Shown: piece by piece, positions 18,678 through 26,111 of the stretch
Layout of the letters: every line of letters begins with the position of its first letter
Numbering within the stretch: the first letter of the stretch is position 1
Assembly (NCBI RefSeq): GCF_000975115.1
Contig: NZ_BBRE01000001.1
Span: forward strand, 1,145,322 to 1,209,321
Source of the DNA: Demequina oxidasica
GTDB taxonomy: Bacteria; Actinomycetota; Actinomycetes; Actinomycetales; Demequinaceae
Length of the DNA stretch: 64,000 nt
Direction: 5' to 3'
Program-made: the position numbers and the translations under genes
Notes under the pieces: model-generated
The model's database searches: none
Seen by the model: only the letters and a program-made list of their open reading frames with translations
Told to the model about the DNA's origin: nothing

Positions 18678-18717
18678 GTAGTTATCCCCACCGCTGTCCA
18701 CAGCGGGGGATAACTAC
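18678..18717. terminator. Hairpin between rhomboid and crgA genes
   Basis: A long hairpin has 12-base outer arms, GTAGTTATCCCC and GGGGATAACTAC, and an inner GCTG/CAGC stem with a TCCA loop. It lies between convergent genes and most likely ends both transcripts. Confidence 0.7.
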
Positions 18718-18741
18718 ACGGGTGTAACTAGTGGGACAGAG

Positions 18742-18990
18742 TTACTTCCAGCGGGTGAACAGCACCATCGCCGCGGCGAGGAAGCCGAAGCCGATGACCA
18801 TGTTCCAGTTGCCGATGTCCGGCACGGGGTACTGGCCCTTGGCGATGTAGTAGACAACGATCCACGCGGGGCCGATGATCAGCAGCGTCACGGCGGTGGG
18901 GACTAGCCATGAAGGGTTCGTCGCCTCGGGCTTCAGCACGTCGTGCTCAGCCGCGTGGTTCTTCTTCTGGCGCTTCTTCGAGACGGCCAC
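18742..18990 (-). CDS. crgA: Cell division protein CrgA
   Basis: The 82-residue protein has a very basic N-terminus (VSKKRQKKNH) and two membrane segments (VPTAVTLLIIGPAWIVVYYI and NMVIGFGFLAAAMVLF) with the YPVPDIGNWN loop between them, matching CrgA in length and layout. CrgA is an actinobacterial divisome protein that interacts with FtsZ and penicillin-binding proteins. The GTG at 18990 was chosen because GGAG lies about 8 bases upstream and the residues before it have no family match. Its position near the pknB cluster matches the conserved actinobacterial order. Confidence 0.9.
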   Translation of the reverse strand: MAVSKKRQKKNHAAEHDVLKPEATNPSWLVPTAVTLLIIGPAWIVVYYIAKGQYPVPDIGNWNMVIGFGFLAAAMVLFTRWK

Positions 18991-19144
18991 AATGCACTCC
19001 AGTGAGGTAGATATTCCGCCGACGGCGGGTTCAGGTCTGGCTATAGCGTACCGACCCCGGCGCTCGAGCGCGTTCAGGCACCGCCCAACAGGTCTCGCTA
19101 GGGGGTTCCATGCTGACGGACTAGTCCCGTAATCTGGTCTCACT

Positions 19145-19924
19145 ATGCCAACGCTCGAGCGAACCCTGCCCTCACACGCCGCTCCCAGGCGTCAATCGGG
19201 ATGGGCCGCGGCGGTCGGGCTGCTCGGCGAGCTCCTGATCATCGCCGGAGTGGTGCTCGGTCTCTATGTGGTGTGGCAGTTGTTCTACACGGATATTGCT
19301 GCGAACAACACCCAGCAGGAGGTGGTGGACAGCCTCGATTGGGTCGCTCCGCTAGAGGCAGTGACCGCCGGCGACGCCATCACCGTGATTCCGGACAACC
19401 TGAAGTTCGACCCTGACACCGCTCCCGTGATGGAGGAGCCGGCGTTTATGACCACATTCGCGACCATGTACGTGCCGCGCTGGGGTAGCGACTACGTCAA
19501 GCCAATCTCCGAGGGCGTGACACGCAAGGACGTGTTGGACACACTCGGCATTGGTCACTACCCGGGCACCGGGATGCCGGGCGAGCTCGGCAACTTTGCG
19601 ATCAGCGCGCACCGCACCACCTACGGCAAGCCCTTTAACAGGATCGCCGAACTCAAGGCGGGTGACCCGCTCGTCATCGAGACGGAGGACGCCTGGTATG
19701 TGTACCGCGTCACCGAGTGGGAGATCGTGGAGCCCACTCAGGTTGAGGTCATCGCCCCAGTTCCGGACCAGCCGGGCGCTGAGCCGGACGATCACTACAT
19801 CACCCTGACCACGTGTCACCCGATGTATTCGGCGGCCGAGCGTTGGGTGACTCATGGCACGCTTGAATACTGGGCGCCGCATGACGCGGGCGTTCCGGCG
19901 GAGATCCTGGAGGACGCATCGTGA
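19145..19924 (+). CDS. Class E sortase
   Basis: The 259-residue protein has an N-terminal membrane anchor (about residues 25-48) and an extracellular sortase domain. The catalytic residues are His in ISAHRTTYG, Cys in TLTTCHP and Arg in AERWVTHG. Class E enzymes attach surface proteins with LAXTG-type signals to peptidoglycan. No sorting-signal protein is visible in this window. The ATG at 19145 is preceded by TAATCT 9 bases upstream and no clear ribosome site, so the mRNA may be nearly leaderless. It overlaps the small membrane gene downstream by GTGA. Confidence 0.92.
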   Translation: MPTLERTLPSHAAPRRQSGWAAAVGLLGELLIIAGVVLGLYVVWQLFYTDIAANNTQQEVVDSLDWVAPLEAVTAGDAITVIPDNLKFDPDTAPVMEEPAFMTTFATMYVPRWGSDYVKPISEGVTRKDVLDTLGIGHYPGTGMPGELGNFAISAHRTTYGKPFNRIAELKAGDPLVIETEDAWYVYRVTEWEIVEPTQVEVIAPVPDQPGAEPDDHYITLTTCHPMYSAAERWVTHGTLEYWAPHDAGVPAEILEDAS

Positions 19925-20094
19925 TATTTCCCGCCGTGTGGAGGGTGTTGCCTGGCCCGGCCTGGGTGAAGGCGCTCTTGCTGGTACTGGTGATCCTCGC
20001 GATTGTGTGGGTGCTGTTCGAGTTCGTGTTCCCCTGGGTGTCCGTAGAATTCGGTATCCAGGACCAAAGCATTGAGACAGGGACCGCACCATGA
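19921..20094 (+). CDS. Small single-pass membrane protein between sortase and pabA/trpG genes
   Basis: A 57-residue frame starts at GTG 19921, overlapping the sortase stop by GTGA, and ends with TGA overlapping the pabA/trpG start by ATGA. It encodes a short N-terminus, one strong membrane segment (ALLLVLVILAIVWVLFEFVF) and a polar tail. The double overlap argues that it is translated and coupled to both neighbours. Its function is unknown; it might be a small sortase partner. Confidence 0.7.
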   Translation: MIFPAVWRVLPGPAWVKALLLVLVILAIVWVLFEFVFPWVSVEFGIQDQSIETGTAP

Positions 20095-20717
20095 CCCGCA
20101 TCCTCGTGATCGACAACTACGACTCATTCGTCTACACGATCGTGGGCTACCTGCGTCAGATGGGCGCGGAAACCGTGGTGGTCCGCAACGACGCCGTGGC
20201 AGATGCTGGCCCCATTGCCGACTACGACGGCGTGCTGGTGTCCCCGGGCCCTGGGACGCCGTCCGAGGCTGGCTCATCGAACGACGTGATTCGCGAGTGC
20301 GCCGCGCTAGAGAAGCCGATGCTTGGGATATGCCTTGGGCATCAGGCACTTGCCGAGGTCTATGGCGGGGTCGTCAGCCACGCCCCCGAGCTTATGCACG
20401 GCAAGACCTCGGATGTGATTCATGAGCAGGATTCGGTGTTGGGCGGCTTGCCTTCGCCCTTCACCGCGACGCGGTACCACTCACTCGCGGTCGAGGATGG
20501 CACCGTCTCCGCTGAGCTGATCGTCACGGCCCACACGGAGAACGGCATCATCATGGGGCTGCGTCACGCGACGCTGCCGCTGCACGGCGTTCAGTTCCAC
20601 CCCGAGTCAGTGCTCACCGAAGGGGGCCACCGTCTGTTGGCGAACTGGCTCGAACTGTGCGGCATGCCTGACGCCGAGTCGCGCTCCGCCGGCCTGTCAC
20701 CCCTAGTGCGTAAGTAG
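20091..20717 (+). CDS. Glutamine amidotransferase, anthranilate/para-aminobenzoate synthase component II
   Basis: The 208-residue class I amidotransferase releases ammonia from glutamine for anthranilate or 4-amino-4-deoxychorismate synthesis. It has VIDNYDSF at the N-terminus, SPGPGTP (oxyanion region), the nucleophile Cys in GICLGHQ and the His-Glu pair in GVQFHPES. Sequence alone does not separate PabA from TrpG. At this place in actinobacterial genomes the gene is usually annotated trpG or pabA next to the pknB cluster. No component I gene is nearby. Confidence 0.92.
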   Translation: MTRILVIDNYDSFVYTIVGYLRQMGAETVVVRNDAVADAGPIADYDGVLVSPGPGTPSEAGSSNDVIRECAALEKPMLGICLGHQALAEVYGGVVSHAPELMHGKTSDVIHEQDSVLGGLPSPFTATRYHSLAVEDGTVSAELIVTAHTENGIIMGLRHATLPLHGVQFHPESVLTEGGHRLLANWLELCGMPDAESRSAGLSPLVRK

Positions 20718-20837
20718 TCCCGCTCGCGCGCGGTGCTTTCAGACGGATGAGTGGCTGAGTTGTCCTTCTAGAGGGCACATAAGCGCCTTCAGCAGGCACA
20801 GTGGCCCGGTTGTCCTTTTGGACGTACGACGGAGGCG
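20718..20837. repeat. Short direct repeat in the gap after the pabA/trpG gene
   Basis: A 19-base unit at 20751-20769 (GTGGCTGAGTTGTCCTTCT) recurs with four differences at 20801-20819, 50 bases apart. AGCGCCT at 20782-20788 and AGGCGCT at 20833-20839 could also pair as a weak hairpin. This is the only structure seen between the convergent pabA/trpG and crtEb genes. Confidence 0.4.
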
Positions 20838-21716
20838 CTAGAGCCAGCCGTTGTACACCGCGATCAGCAGGAGGGTGACCAGGAACCCCACGGGCTGGTT
20901 GAGCCACAGGAACGTCTTCCAGCCGCGGTTGGCGTCCTCGCAGGTCTGGTCCGTGACTCGCACAAAGCGTGCGACCGATGCGGCGTAGGCCAGGGGCAGG
21001 ACTGCCGCCAAGACGCCCGGCCAGGGCAGGAACAGCAACAAACCAGCGGCGAGCACGTACATTCCCAGCGCGAACCACACCGTCACCCGCGCGCCCATGA
21101 CGGTCGCGATCGAGCCGATGCCGCCTTCCCGGTCCGCGCGCACGTCCTGGACCGCGCCAAATGCGTGGCTGGCCATGCCCCATGCGACAAAGGCCGCCCA
21201 GATGGGCCACACGTCTCGTTCGGTCAATCCCACGCCCGTCAGCACCAGCGCGTAGATCAGCGGCCCGGCAAAGTGCAGTGCGGACGTCAACGAGTCCAGG
21301 AATGGCCGTTCCTTGAACCGAAGCCGCGGCGCTGAGTACGCGACCACTCCGAACACGACCAGCGCGAGCGTCACGCTTGCGGCGACGCTGCCCTGGAAGA
21401 GGAGCCACAGCATCGGCGGAACGACCAGTACGGCGGAGGCGACAATGATGCCGCGATGAATCCGGCGCGCGCGCTCGCGGTCGCGGATGACGTCGCCCTC
21501 GATGCCACCCTTGCGCGGGTTGGCAAGGTCTGACTCATAGTCGAACACGTCGTTGATGCCGTACATGAGCAGGTTGTACGGGATCAGGAAGAAGAGCGTT
21601 CCGACGACGAACACCGCATCGATGTGGTGCGTCACCATCAGGTACGCGGCGGCAAAGGGATAGGCCGTGTTGATCCAACTGATGGGACGTGACGCCTTGA
21701 GGATTGAGCCGATCAC
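20838..21716 (-). CDS. crtEb: Lycopene elongase, UbiA-family prenyltransferase
   Basis: The 292-residue integral membrane protein has about eight hydrophobic segments and the prenyl-diphosphate motif NDVFDYESD with a second acidic motif (DVRADREGG). CrtEb adds dimethylallyl units to the ends of C40 lycopene to give C50 flavuxanthin. The assignment comes from its place as last gene after the two lycopene cyclase genes, in the order of the Corynebacterium glutamicum decaprenoxanthin operon. The start is GTG at 21716, overlapping the upstream stop by GTGA. Confidence 0.9.
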   Translation of the reverse strand: MIGSILKASRPISWINTAYPFAAAYLMVTHHIDAVFVVGTLFFLIPYNLLMYGINDVFDYESDLANPRKGGIEGDVIRDRERARRIHRGIIVASAVLVVPPMLWLLFQGSVAASVTLALVVFGVVAYSAPRLRFKERPFLDSLTSALHFAGPLIYALVLTGVGLTERDVWPIWAAFVAWGMASHAFGAVQDVRADREGGIGSIATVMGARVTVWFALGMYVLAAGLLLFLPWPGVLAAVLPLAYAASVARFVRVTDQTCEDANRGWKTFLWLNQPVGFLVTLLLIAVYNGWL

Positions 21717-22021
21717 GACGCCTCACCGTGATCCTTGGACGTCTTGCCTAGCCAGAGCCACACCGTCGGGATCACCATGACGGCTCCGATCGCGTACGCG
21801 AAGTCCTCGATGGGCGCGTGCCACAGCCTGATGCCGCTGATGAGTTGGTCGTCGTAGCCGACGATGTCGAGTCCGACGATCACGTTGTCGAAGACCGCGG
21901 TGAGCGCCACCAGTACCAGACCAGTCAGCAGCAATGGCCGCGCCGGGTGGCGCCTAAGGATGGGAATTGTCGCTAGGGAGATGAGCCCGAGGACACTGAT
22001 AGAGAGGATCACGTAGGTCAT
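21713..22021 (-). CDS. crtYf: C50 carotenoid cyclase subunit (CrtYf/CrtYh type)
   Basis: This 102-residue membrane protein has three membrane segments and the lycopene cyclase domain motif IRLWHAPIEDFAYAIG. It pairs with the neighbouring CrtYe-type subunit to make the heterodimeric cyclase that closes the end rings of C50 carotenoids. Whether epsilon rings (decaprenoxanthin) or gamma rings (sarcinaxanthin) are formed cannot be told from sequence by eye. It overlaps crtYe by ATGA. Confidence 0.88.
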   Translation of the reverse strand: MTYVILSISVLGLISLATIPILRRHPARPLLLTGLVLVALTAVFDNVIVGLDIVGYDDQLISGIRLWHAPIEDFAYAIGAVMVIPTVWLWLGKTSKDHGEAS

Positions 22022-22356
22022 GGGGTCGCCTCCTCGCTCGCCGTGACGGCACCGCGCCGGCTGAAGGCGAGCCACAACAGCAAGGCCTGGTAGCACAGCA
22101 ACGTGAGGAACAGCAGTTCCTCAACGGGCACCTCGGGGGCTACTCGTAGGCCGGTGAGGTACGGTGCGTCACCGATAAAGAAAATGCCAATACCCACGCC
22201 AATCATGTCCCATACCAGGAAGAACGCCACCCCGATGCCGATGGTGGCGGCCGCACGCCGCGGCTGATCGAACAGCGCCACCCGGTATCTCCAGTCGAGC
22301 GTGGCCAATCCCATGAGCGCGATCAGGAGACCTACCAGGTACAGCCACGAGATCAT
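22018..22356 (-). CDS. crtYe: C50 carotenoid cyclase subunit (CrtYe/CrtYg type)
   Basis: The 112-residue protein has three membrane segments and the motif LRVAPEVPVEELLFL, the counterpart of the P-E-E cyclase motif. It is the first of two small cyclase subunits. ATGA overlaps link it to crtI upstream and crtYf downstream. The last residues (RRGAVTASEEATP) are a soluble tail. Confidence 0.88.
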   Translation of the reverse strand: MISWLYLVGLLIALMGLATLDWRYRVALFDQPRRAAATIGIGVAFFLVWDMIGVGIGIFFIGDAPYLTGLRVAPEVPVEELLFLTLLCYQALLLWLAFSRRGAVTASEEATP

Positions 22357-24041
22357 GCGCCGCGCCCGGTGCTGGGGGGCGTGGTCGAGGGGCGCCCGCG
22401 CGCTGACCGGGGCGGCTTACCCTGGCGCACGATGGTACCCAACACGTCTGTGCGCACCGAGCGTCGTAGGAAGCCCGCTGGCGCGGGGGTGCGCAGCGGT
22501 TCCGAGCCCGTCGCGCCCAGCAGACGCTTGGCGACCAGTTCTGCACTAATCAGGCACATCGGCATGCCGATGCCCGGTGTAGTTGATGACCCGGCGTACA
22601 GCAGGTTGGGAACGGTGGCGGAGACATTGGCGGGCCGGAACATAGCGGACTGACGCAGCGTGTGCTCGAACCCCAGGGCTGACCCCTTCCACGCATTTAA
22701 CTCTGTGGCGAAGTCCGAGGGCGTGGTGACGGAGTAGATGGTGGCGCGCTCCGAAAGGTCGGGCACTCCCGCCCAATCCCCCACCTGGCGTAGGTAGTTG
22801 GTGGCGGCGTCGAGCATGTCTTCGCGACTGCGCTCGGTGGCCCCCAGCTTGGGGTCGGCCGGGAACGGGATCAGCAGGACCAGGTTCTCGTGTCCCGCTG
22901 GCGCGGCGTCGGGGTTGGTTGCGCTCACACGTGATGCATAGATCGATGCCGGATACGGCGGTGTGAGTACCCCCTTGCCGACTATTGACTCGAAATTGGC
23001 ATCCCAGTCCTTGGAAAAGAACAGGGTGTGGTGGGCGAGCTCGGGCAGTTCGCCCTTGACTCCGGCCATGACCAGCAGCGCGCTAATGCCGGGCTGCCGG
23101 TCCTTCCATTTGCGCTCGGGTTGCCACTGGTGTGCGGGCTCGATCAGCTCGGTCTCCGTGTGGTGCATGTCCGCGCCGCTCACCACCAGGTCGGCCGGGA
23201 GGACCTCGCCGTTGCCTAGTTCCACACCGCTCGCGATTCCGTTGGACTCCACGACGATGCGCCGTGCGGGCGTGGACGTGCGGATCTCAACGCCCTCCTC
23301 AACGGCCATGCGCTCGAGTGCCTCGATGAGCGCATACATCCCGCCACGGGGATAGCGAACGCCGTCGGTAAGGTCAAGGTGGCTCATGAGCGAGAAGAGC
23401 GAGGGTGCCCGGGAAGGTGAAGATCCCAGGAATACCGCGTGGAAACCCAGAATCTGCCGCAGTCGCGGGTCGCGGACCGATGCCGCCACCTTGGAGCCAA
23501 GCGAGCGGGTGAGCAGACTCGCGAGTTTGGGCAGCGACCGCATGACGGCGGGGTTGGCCACCGACATGGGCCGCTCGAAGGTGGTGTAGAGGAATCGTTC
23601 CAGCGCGAGGTCGTAAAGCTGCTTGGACTCTGCCGCGTAGTCACGCATCGCGTCGCCGTCCCCGCTGCTTAGCGCGTTGAAGGTAGCGTAGTTCGCCTCC
23701 GCGTCGGCAAGAACGTCGAGGCGCTGCGCCGCATCGGACGACGAAGAACCCTCAAAGTAGACCCGGTAGCGCGGGTCGAGGTCGATGAGGTCAAGTTCCT
23801 GATTGATGTCACGACCCATGAGTGCGAAAAACTGGGTGAAGGCCTCGGGCATCAGGTACCAACTGGGCCCCGTGTCGAACGTAAAGCCATCCACCTCAAG
23901 TCGCCCGGCTCGTCCACCCACCTGAGTATTGCGCTCGATCAATGTCACTTGGGCGCCACCGCGAGCCAGCAGTGCCGCGGTGGCGATGCCACCGATCCCG
24001 CCACCAATGACGACGACGCGTAGAGCCTCAGCCTTCATCAT
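22353..24041 (-). CDS. crtI: Phytoene desaturase
   Basis: CrtI introduces double bonds into phytoene to give lycopene at the membrane. The 562-residue flavoprotein has the FAD motif VVVIGGGIGGIATAALL with ERNTQVGGRAG at the N-terminus and the C-terminal carotenoid-oxidoreductase motif YAGSSTTPGIGMPM. A basic, Pro-rich extension of about 50 residues follows and is not part of the usual family length. The ATG at 24041 overlaps the crtB stop (ATGA). Confidence 0.94.
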   Translation of the reverse strand: MMKAEALRVVVIGGGIGGIATAALLARGGAQVTLIERNTQVGGRAGRLEVDGFTFDTGPSWYLMPEAFTQFFALMGRDINQELDLIDLDPRYRVYFEGSSSSDAAQRLDVLADAEANYATFNALSSGDGDAMRDYAAESKQLYDLALERFLYTTFERPMSVANPAVMRSLPKLASLLTRSLGSKVAASVRDPRLRQILGFHAVFLGSSPSRAPSLFSLMSHLDLTDGVRYPRGGMYALIEALERMAVEEGVEIRTSTPARRIVVESNGIASGVELGNGEVLPADLVVSGADMHHTETELIEPAHQWQPERKWKDRQPGISALLVMAGVKGELPELAHHTLFFSKDWDANFESIVGKGVLTPPYPASIYASRVSATNPDAAPAGHENLVLLIPFPADPKLGATERSREDMLDAATNYLRQVGDWAGVPDLSERATIYSVTTPSDFATELNAWKGSALGFEHTLRQSAMFRPANVSATVPNLLYAGSSTTPGIGMPMCLISAELVAKRLLGATGSEPLRTPAPAGFLRRSVRTDVLGTIVRQGKPPRSARGRPSTTPPSTGRGA

Positions 24042-24928
24042 GACTCCCCCGCTCGGCGAGACTCCCACGTGTTGCGGACCGCGAACACCATCTTGGTGGT
24101 GTTGGGCACTCGCACGCGGCGACTCACCAAATCCGTCGCGTCGGTATCCGCAATAGTGTCCAACAACCGGGTGTAGATGTCGATGGTGGTCGACACCGCT
24201 ACAGCCGCGCGGCGAGGTAGAACGGGAAGACTCTCCCGCGCCGCCGCGATGTCGGTACGGCAGTCCGCGACCAACTCCTCGACCTGCGCGTTGGTGAGAG
24301 TGTCCGTCGTGACGCCGGGAAAGTACGAGCGGCCCAGCTCGCCGGCGTCCGTCGCGAGGTCCCGCAGGAAGTTCACCTTTTGGTAGGCGGCACCTAGCCG
24401 GCGGGCACCAGCGCTGGCGTCGCTCGGTAGCGGCGCCGGGCCGGAGTCGGTGTTGAGGAAGACGGCCAGGCACATCTCGCCCACCACCTCCGCAGAGCCG
24501 TACACGTAGCGGGCAAACGACTCGTCATCGTGCAGGGTCAACGTCAGGTCGGCCCGCATTGATGCGAAGAACGGCTCGGTCATGTTCGTGGTGATTCCCA
24601 CCGCCCGGGCGGTCACTCCAAAGGCGTGTGCCACGACGTCGGTGGAGAATCGACCTGTCATTGCCTCGGTGACGGTGGTCTCGAATGCGTCCAGGACTCT
24701 TCCCGCGTCGTTGCCACGATAAGTGTCGACCACCTCGTCGGCAATACGAACCATCGCGTAGACGGATTCAATGTGCCGGCGCATCGGTCGCGGAAGCATG
24801 CGCGCGCCCACGCCGAACGACGTGGAGTAGCGCCGGATCACTTGCGCAGCCGCCGCCTGGGCGGCGTCGTCAAACTGAACGAGGGAGGTCTCGTTGTCAC
24901 TGATGACGCGACGTCTGGAACCACTCAT
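24038..24928 (-). CDS. crtB: Phytoene synthase
   Basis: The 296-residue cytoplasmic enzyme condenses two geranylgeranyl diphosphates to phytoene. Both Mg-binding motifs are visible: RIADEVVDTYRG near residue 60 and NFLRDLATDAGELGR near residue 190. It overlaps crtE and crtI by ATGA on either side. Confidence 0.95.
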   Translation of the reverse strand: MSGSRRRVISDNETSLVQFDDAAQAAAAQVIRRYSTSFGVGARMLPRPMRRHIESVYAMVRIADEVVDTYRGNDAGRVLDAFETTVTEAMTGRFSTDVVAHAFGVTARAVGITTNMTEPFFASMRADLTLTLHDDESFARYVYGSAEVVGEMCLAVFLNTDSGPAPLPSDASAGARRLGAAYQKVNFLRDLATDAGELGRSYFPGVTTDTLTNAQVEELVADCRTDIAAARESLPVLPRRAAVAVSTTIDIYTRLLDTIADTDATDLVSRRVRVPNTTKMVFAVRNTWESRRAGES

Positions 24929-26007
24929 GACGTGCGCGCTTCGAGAATGTCGATGAGCTGGCCCAGATAGCCGGACAACGGTGCGGACACTCTCTCTGCG
25001 GCCAGTCGTCGTGCAGAACGCGCGTGCTGACGCGCGACGCGCAGAGCCTTGGTGCGGGCGCCGGATTCTTCGAGGATTTCACGGACGCGGGCGGCGCCCT
25101 CCTCGTCGAGGTCCGGATTGCCGATGCTGTGGGTGAGGACCTCGAGGGAGGCGCGGTCAGCCAACTCGAAGCCGTGACGCAGCAACTCGGTGCGTTTGCC
25201 CGCCCGCAGGTCGGAGAGCACCGACTTGCCGGTCACGGCTGGGTCGCCAAACACTCCCAGGTCGTCGTCGACGAGCTGGAAGCTGAGCCCCAGTCCCGTG
25301 CCAATCTTGTCGAGGTGGCCAACCATGGTGGGGTCGGCCCCGGCGAGCTGGGCGCCCGCGTGCAGAGGGACCACAAACGTGTACGTGGCGGTCTTGAGCT
25401 CGGCAATGAGCAGCGAGTTGGCGTCGCGCGGAGGCGTGACGTTCGCGTACATGTCGAGAAGCTCGCCCGCGATCGTCGCCCGGATGGCACCGGTGATGAG
25501 GTCGAGGCACGCAATGCGGTGGTGAGCCGGGAGCGAAGCTCGGGAGATGAGGTCGTACGCCGATGACAGGGCCAGGTCCCCGCCCAACAATGCCGCGGCC
25601 TGCACGTGGTCATTGACCTGCGCCTGGCTGAGCCCGGCGTTGCTTAGCGCGGCACGGCGCGTGCCCGCGACGTTGGGACGACCGCGGCGCACCTCATCGT
25701 GATCGAGGATGTCGTCGTGCACGAGCATCGCGGTGTGCAGCATTTCCATAGCGGCAGCAACGGGAACAACGGCTGCGGGGTCGTCGCCGCCAAGTCCCGC
25801 GTACGCGGCGAGCGTCAGCGAAGGGCGCAAGTTCTTACCGCCATCGAACTGCGCGCCCAACGTCTGCCACAGAGTCCGGTAGTCGGCGCCCGCGGCGGGA
25901 ATCTCGCAACTCGCGTCCGTGACGTAATCGGCAAGCAGTCGCGAGACATCGTGAAGTTGAGCCTCCACGAAGTCGTTGAGGCTGGCAGCAGTGCGCACCG
26001 GTGTCAT
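24925..26007 (-). CDS. crtE: Geranylgeranyl diphosphate synthase
   Basis: The 360-residue prenyl synthase has the first Asp-rich motif in LVHDDILDHDEVRRGRPN and the second in QLVDDDLGVFGD. It supplies the C20 precursor for the carotenoid operon, of which it is the first gene. Two adjacent start codons, GTG 26010 and ATG 26007, are possible. TAAACT ends exactly 6 bases before the ATG and there is no ribosome site, so a leaderless transcript starting at the ATG is favoured. Confidence 0.93.
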   Translation of the reverse strand: MTPVRTAASLNDFVEAQLHDVSRLLADYVTDASCEIPAAGADYRTLWQTLGAQFDGGKNLRPSLTLAAYAGLGGDDPAAVVPVAAAMEMLHTAMLVHDDILDHDEVRRGRPNVAGTRRAALSNAGLSQAQVNDHVQAAALLGGDLALSSAYDLISRASLPAHHRIACLDLITGAIRATIAGELLDMYANVTPPRDANSLLIAELKTATYTFVVPLHAGAQLAGADPTMVGHLDKIGTGLGLSFQLVDDDLGVFGDPAVTGKSVLSDLRAGKRTELLRHGFELADRASLEVLTHSIGNPDLDEEGAARVREILEESGARTKALRVARQHARSARRLAAERVSAPLSGYLGQLIDILEARTS

Positions 26008-26013
26008 CACGAC

Positions 26014-26019
26014 AGTTTA
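26014..26019 (-). promoter_or_regulatory. Candidate -10 element of the carotenoid operon
   Basis: TAAACT on the minus strand lies 6 bases before the crtE ATG at 26007, matching the TANNNT spacing expected for a leaderless message. Confidence 0.45.
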
Positions 26020-26070
26020 GACAACAAGGCTCGCGGAATGATTCCCCTTGTGAGGGAATGAGACGCTCTG

Positions 26071-26105
26071 GCTTGGGTACCGGCAGTGAGTGTCGGTACC
26101 CAAGC
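26071..26105. terminator. Terminator downstream of pknB
   Basis: A perfect 12-base stem, GCTTGGGTACCG with CGGTACCCAAGC, and an 11-base loop lie just after the pknB stop. A second small stem (ATTCCC/GGGAAT, 26041-26059) lies beyond it. Confidence 0.75.
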
Positions 26106-26111
26106 CCACTG

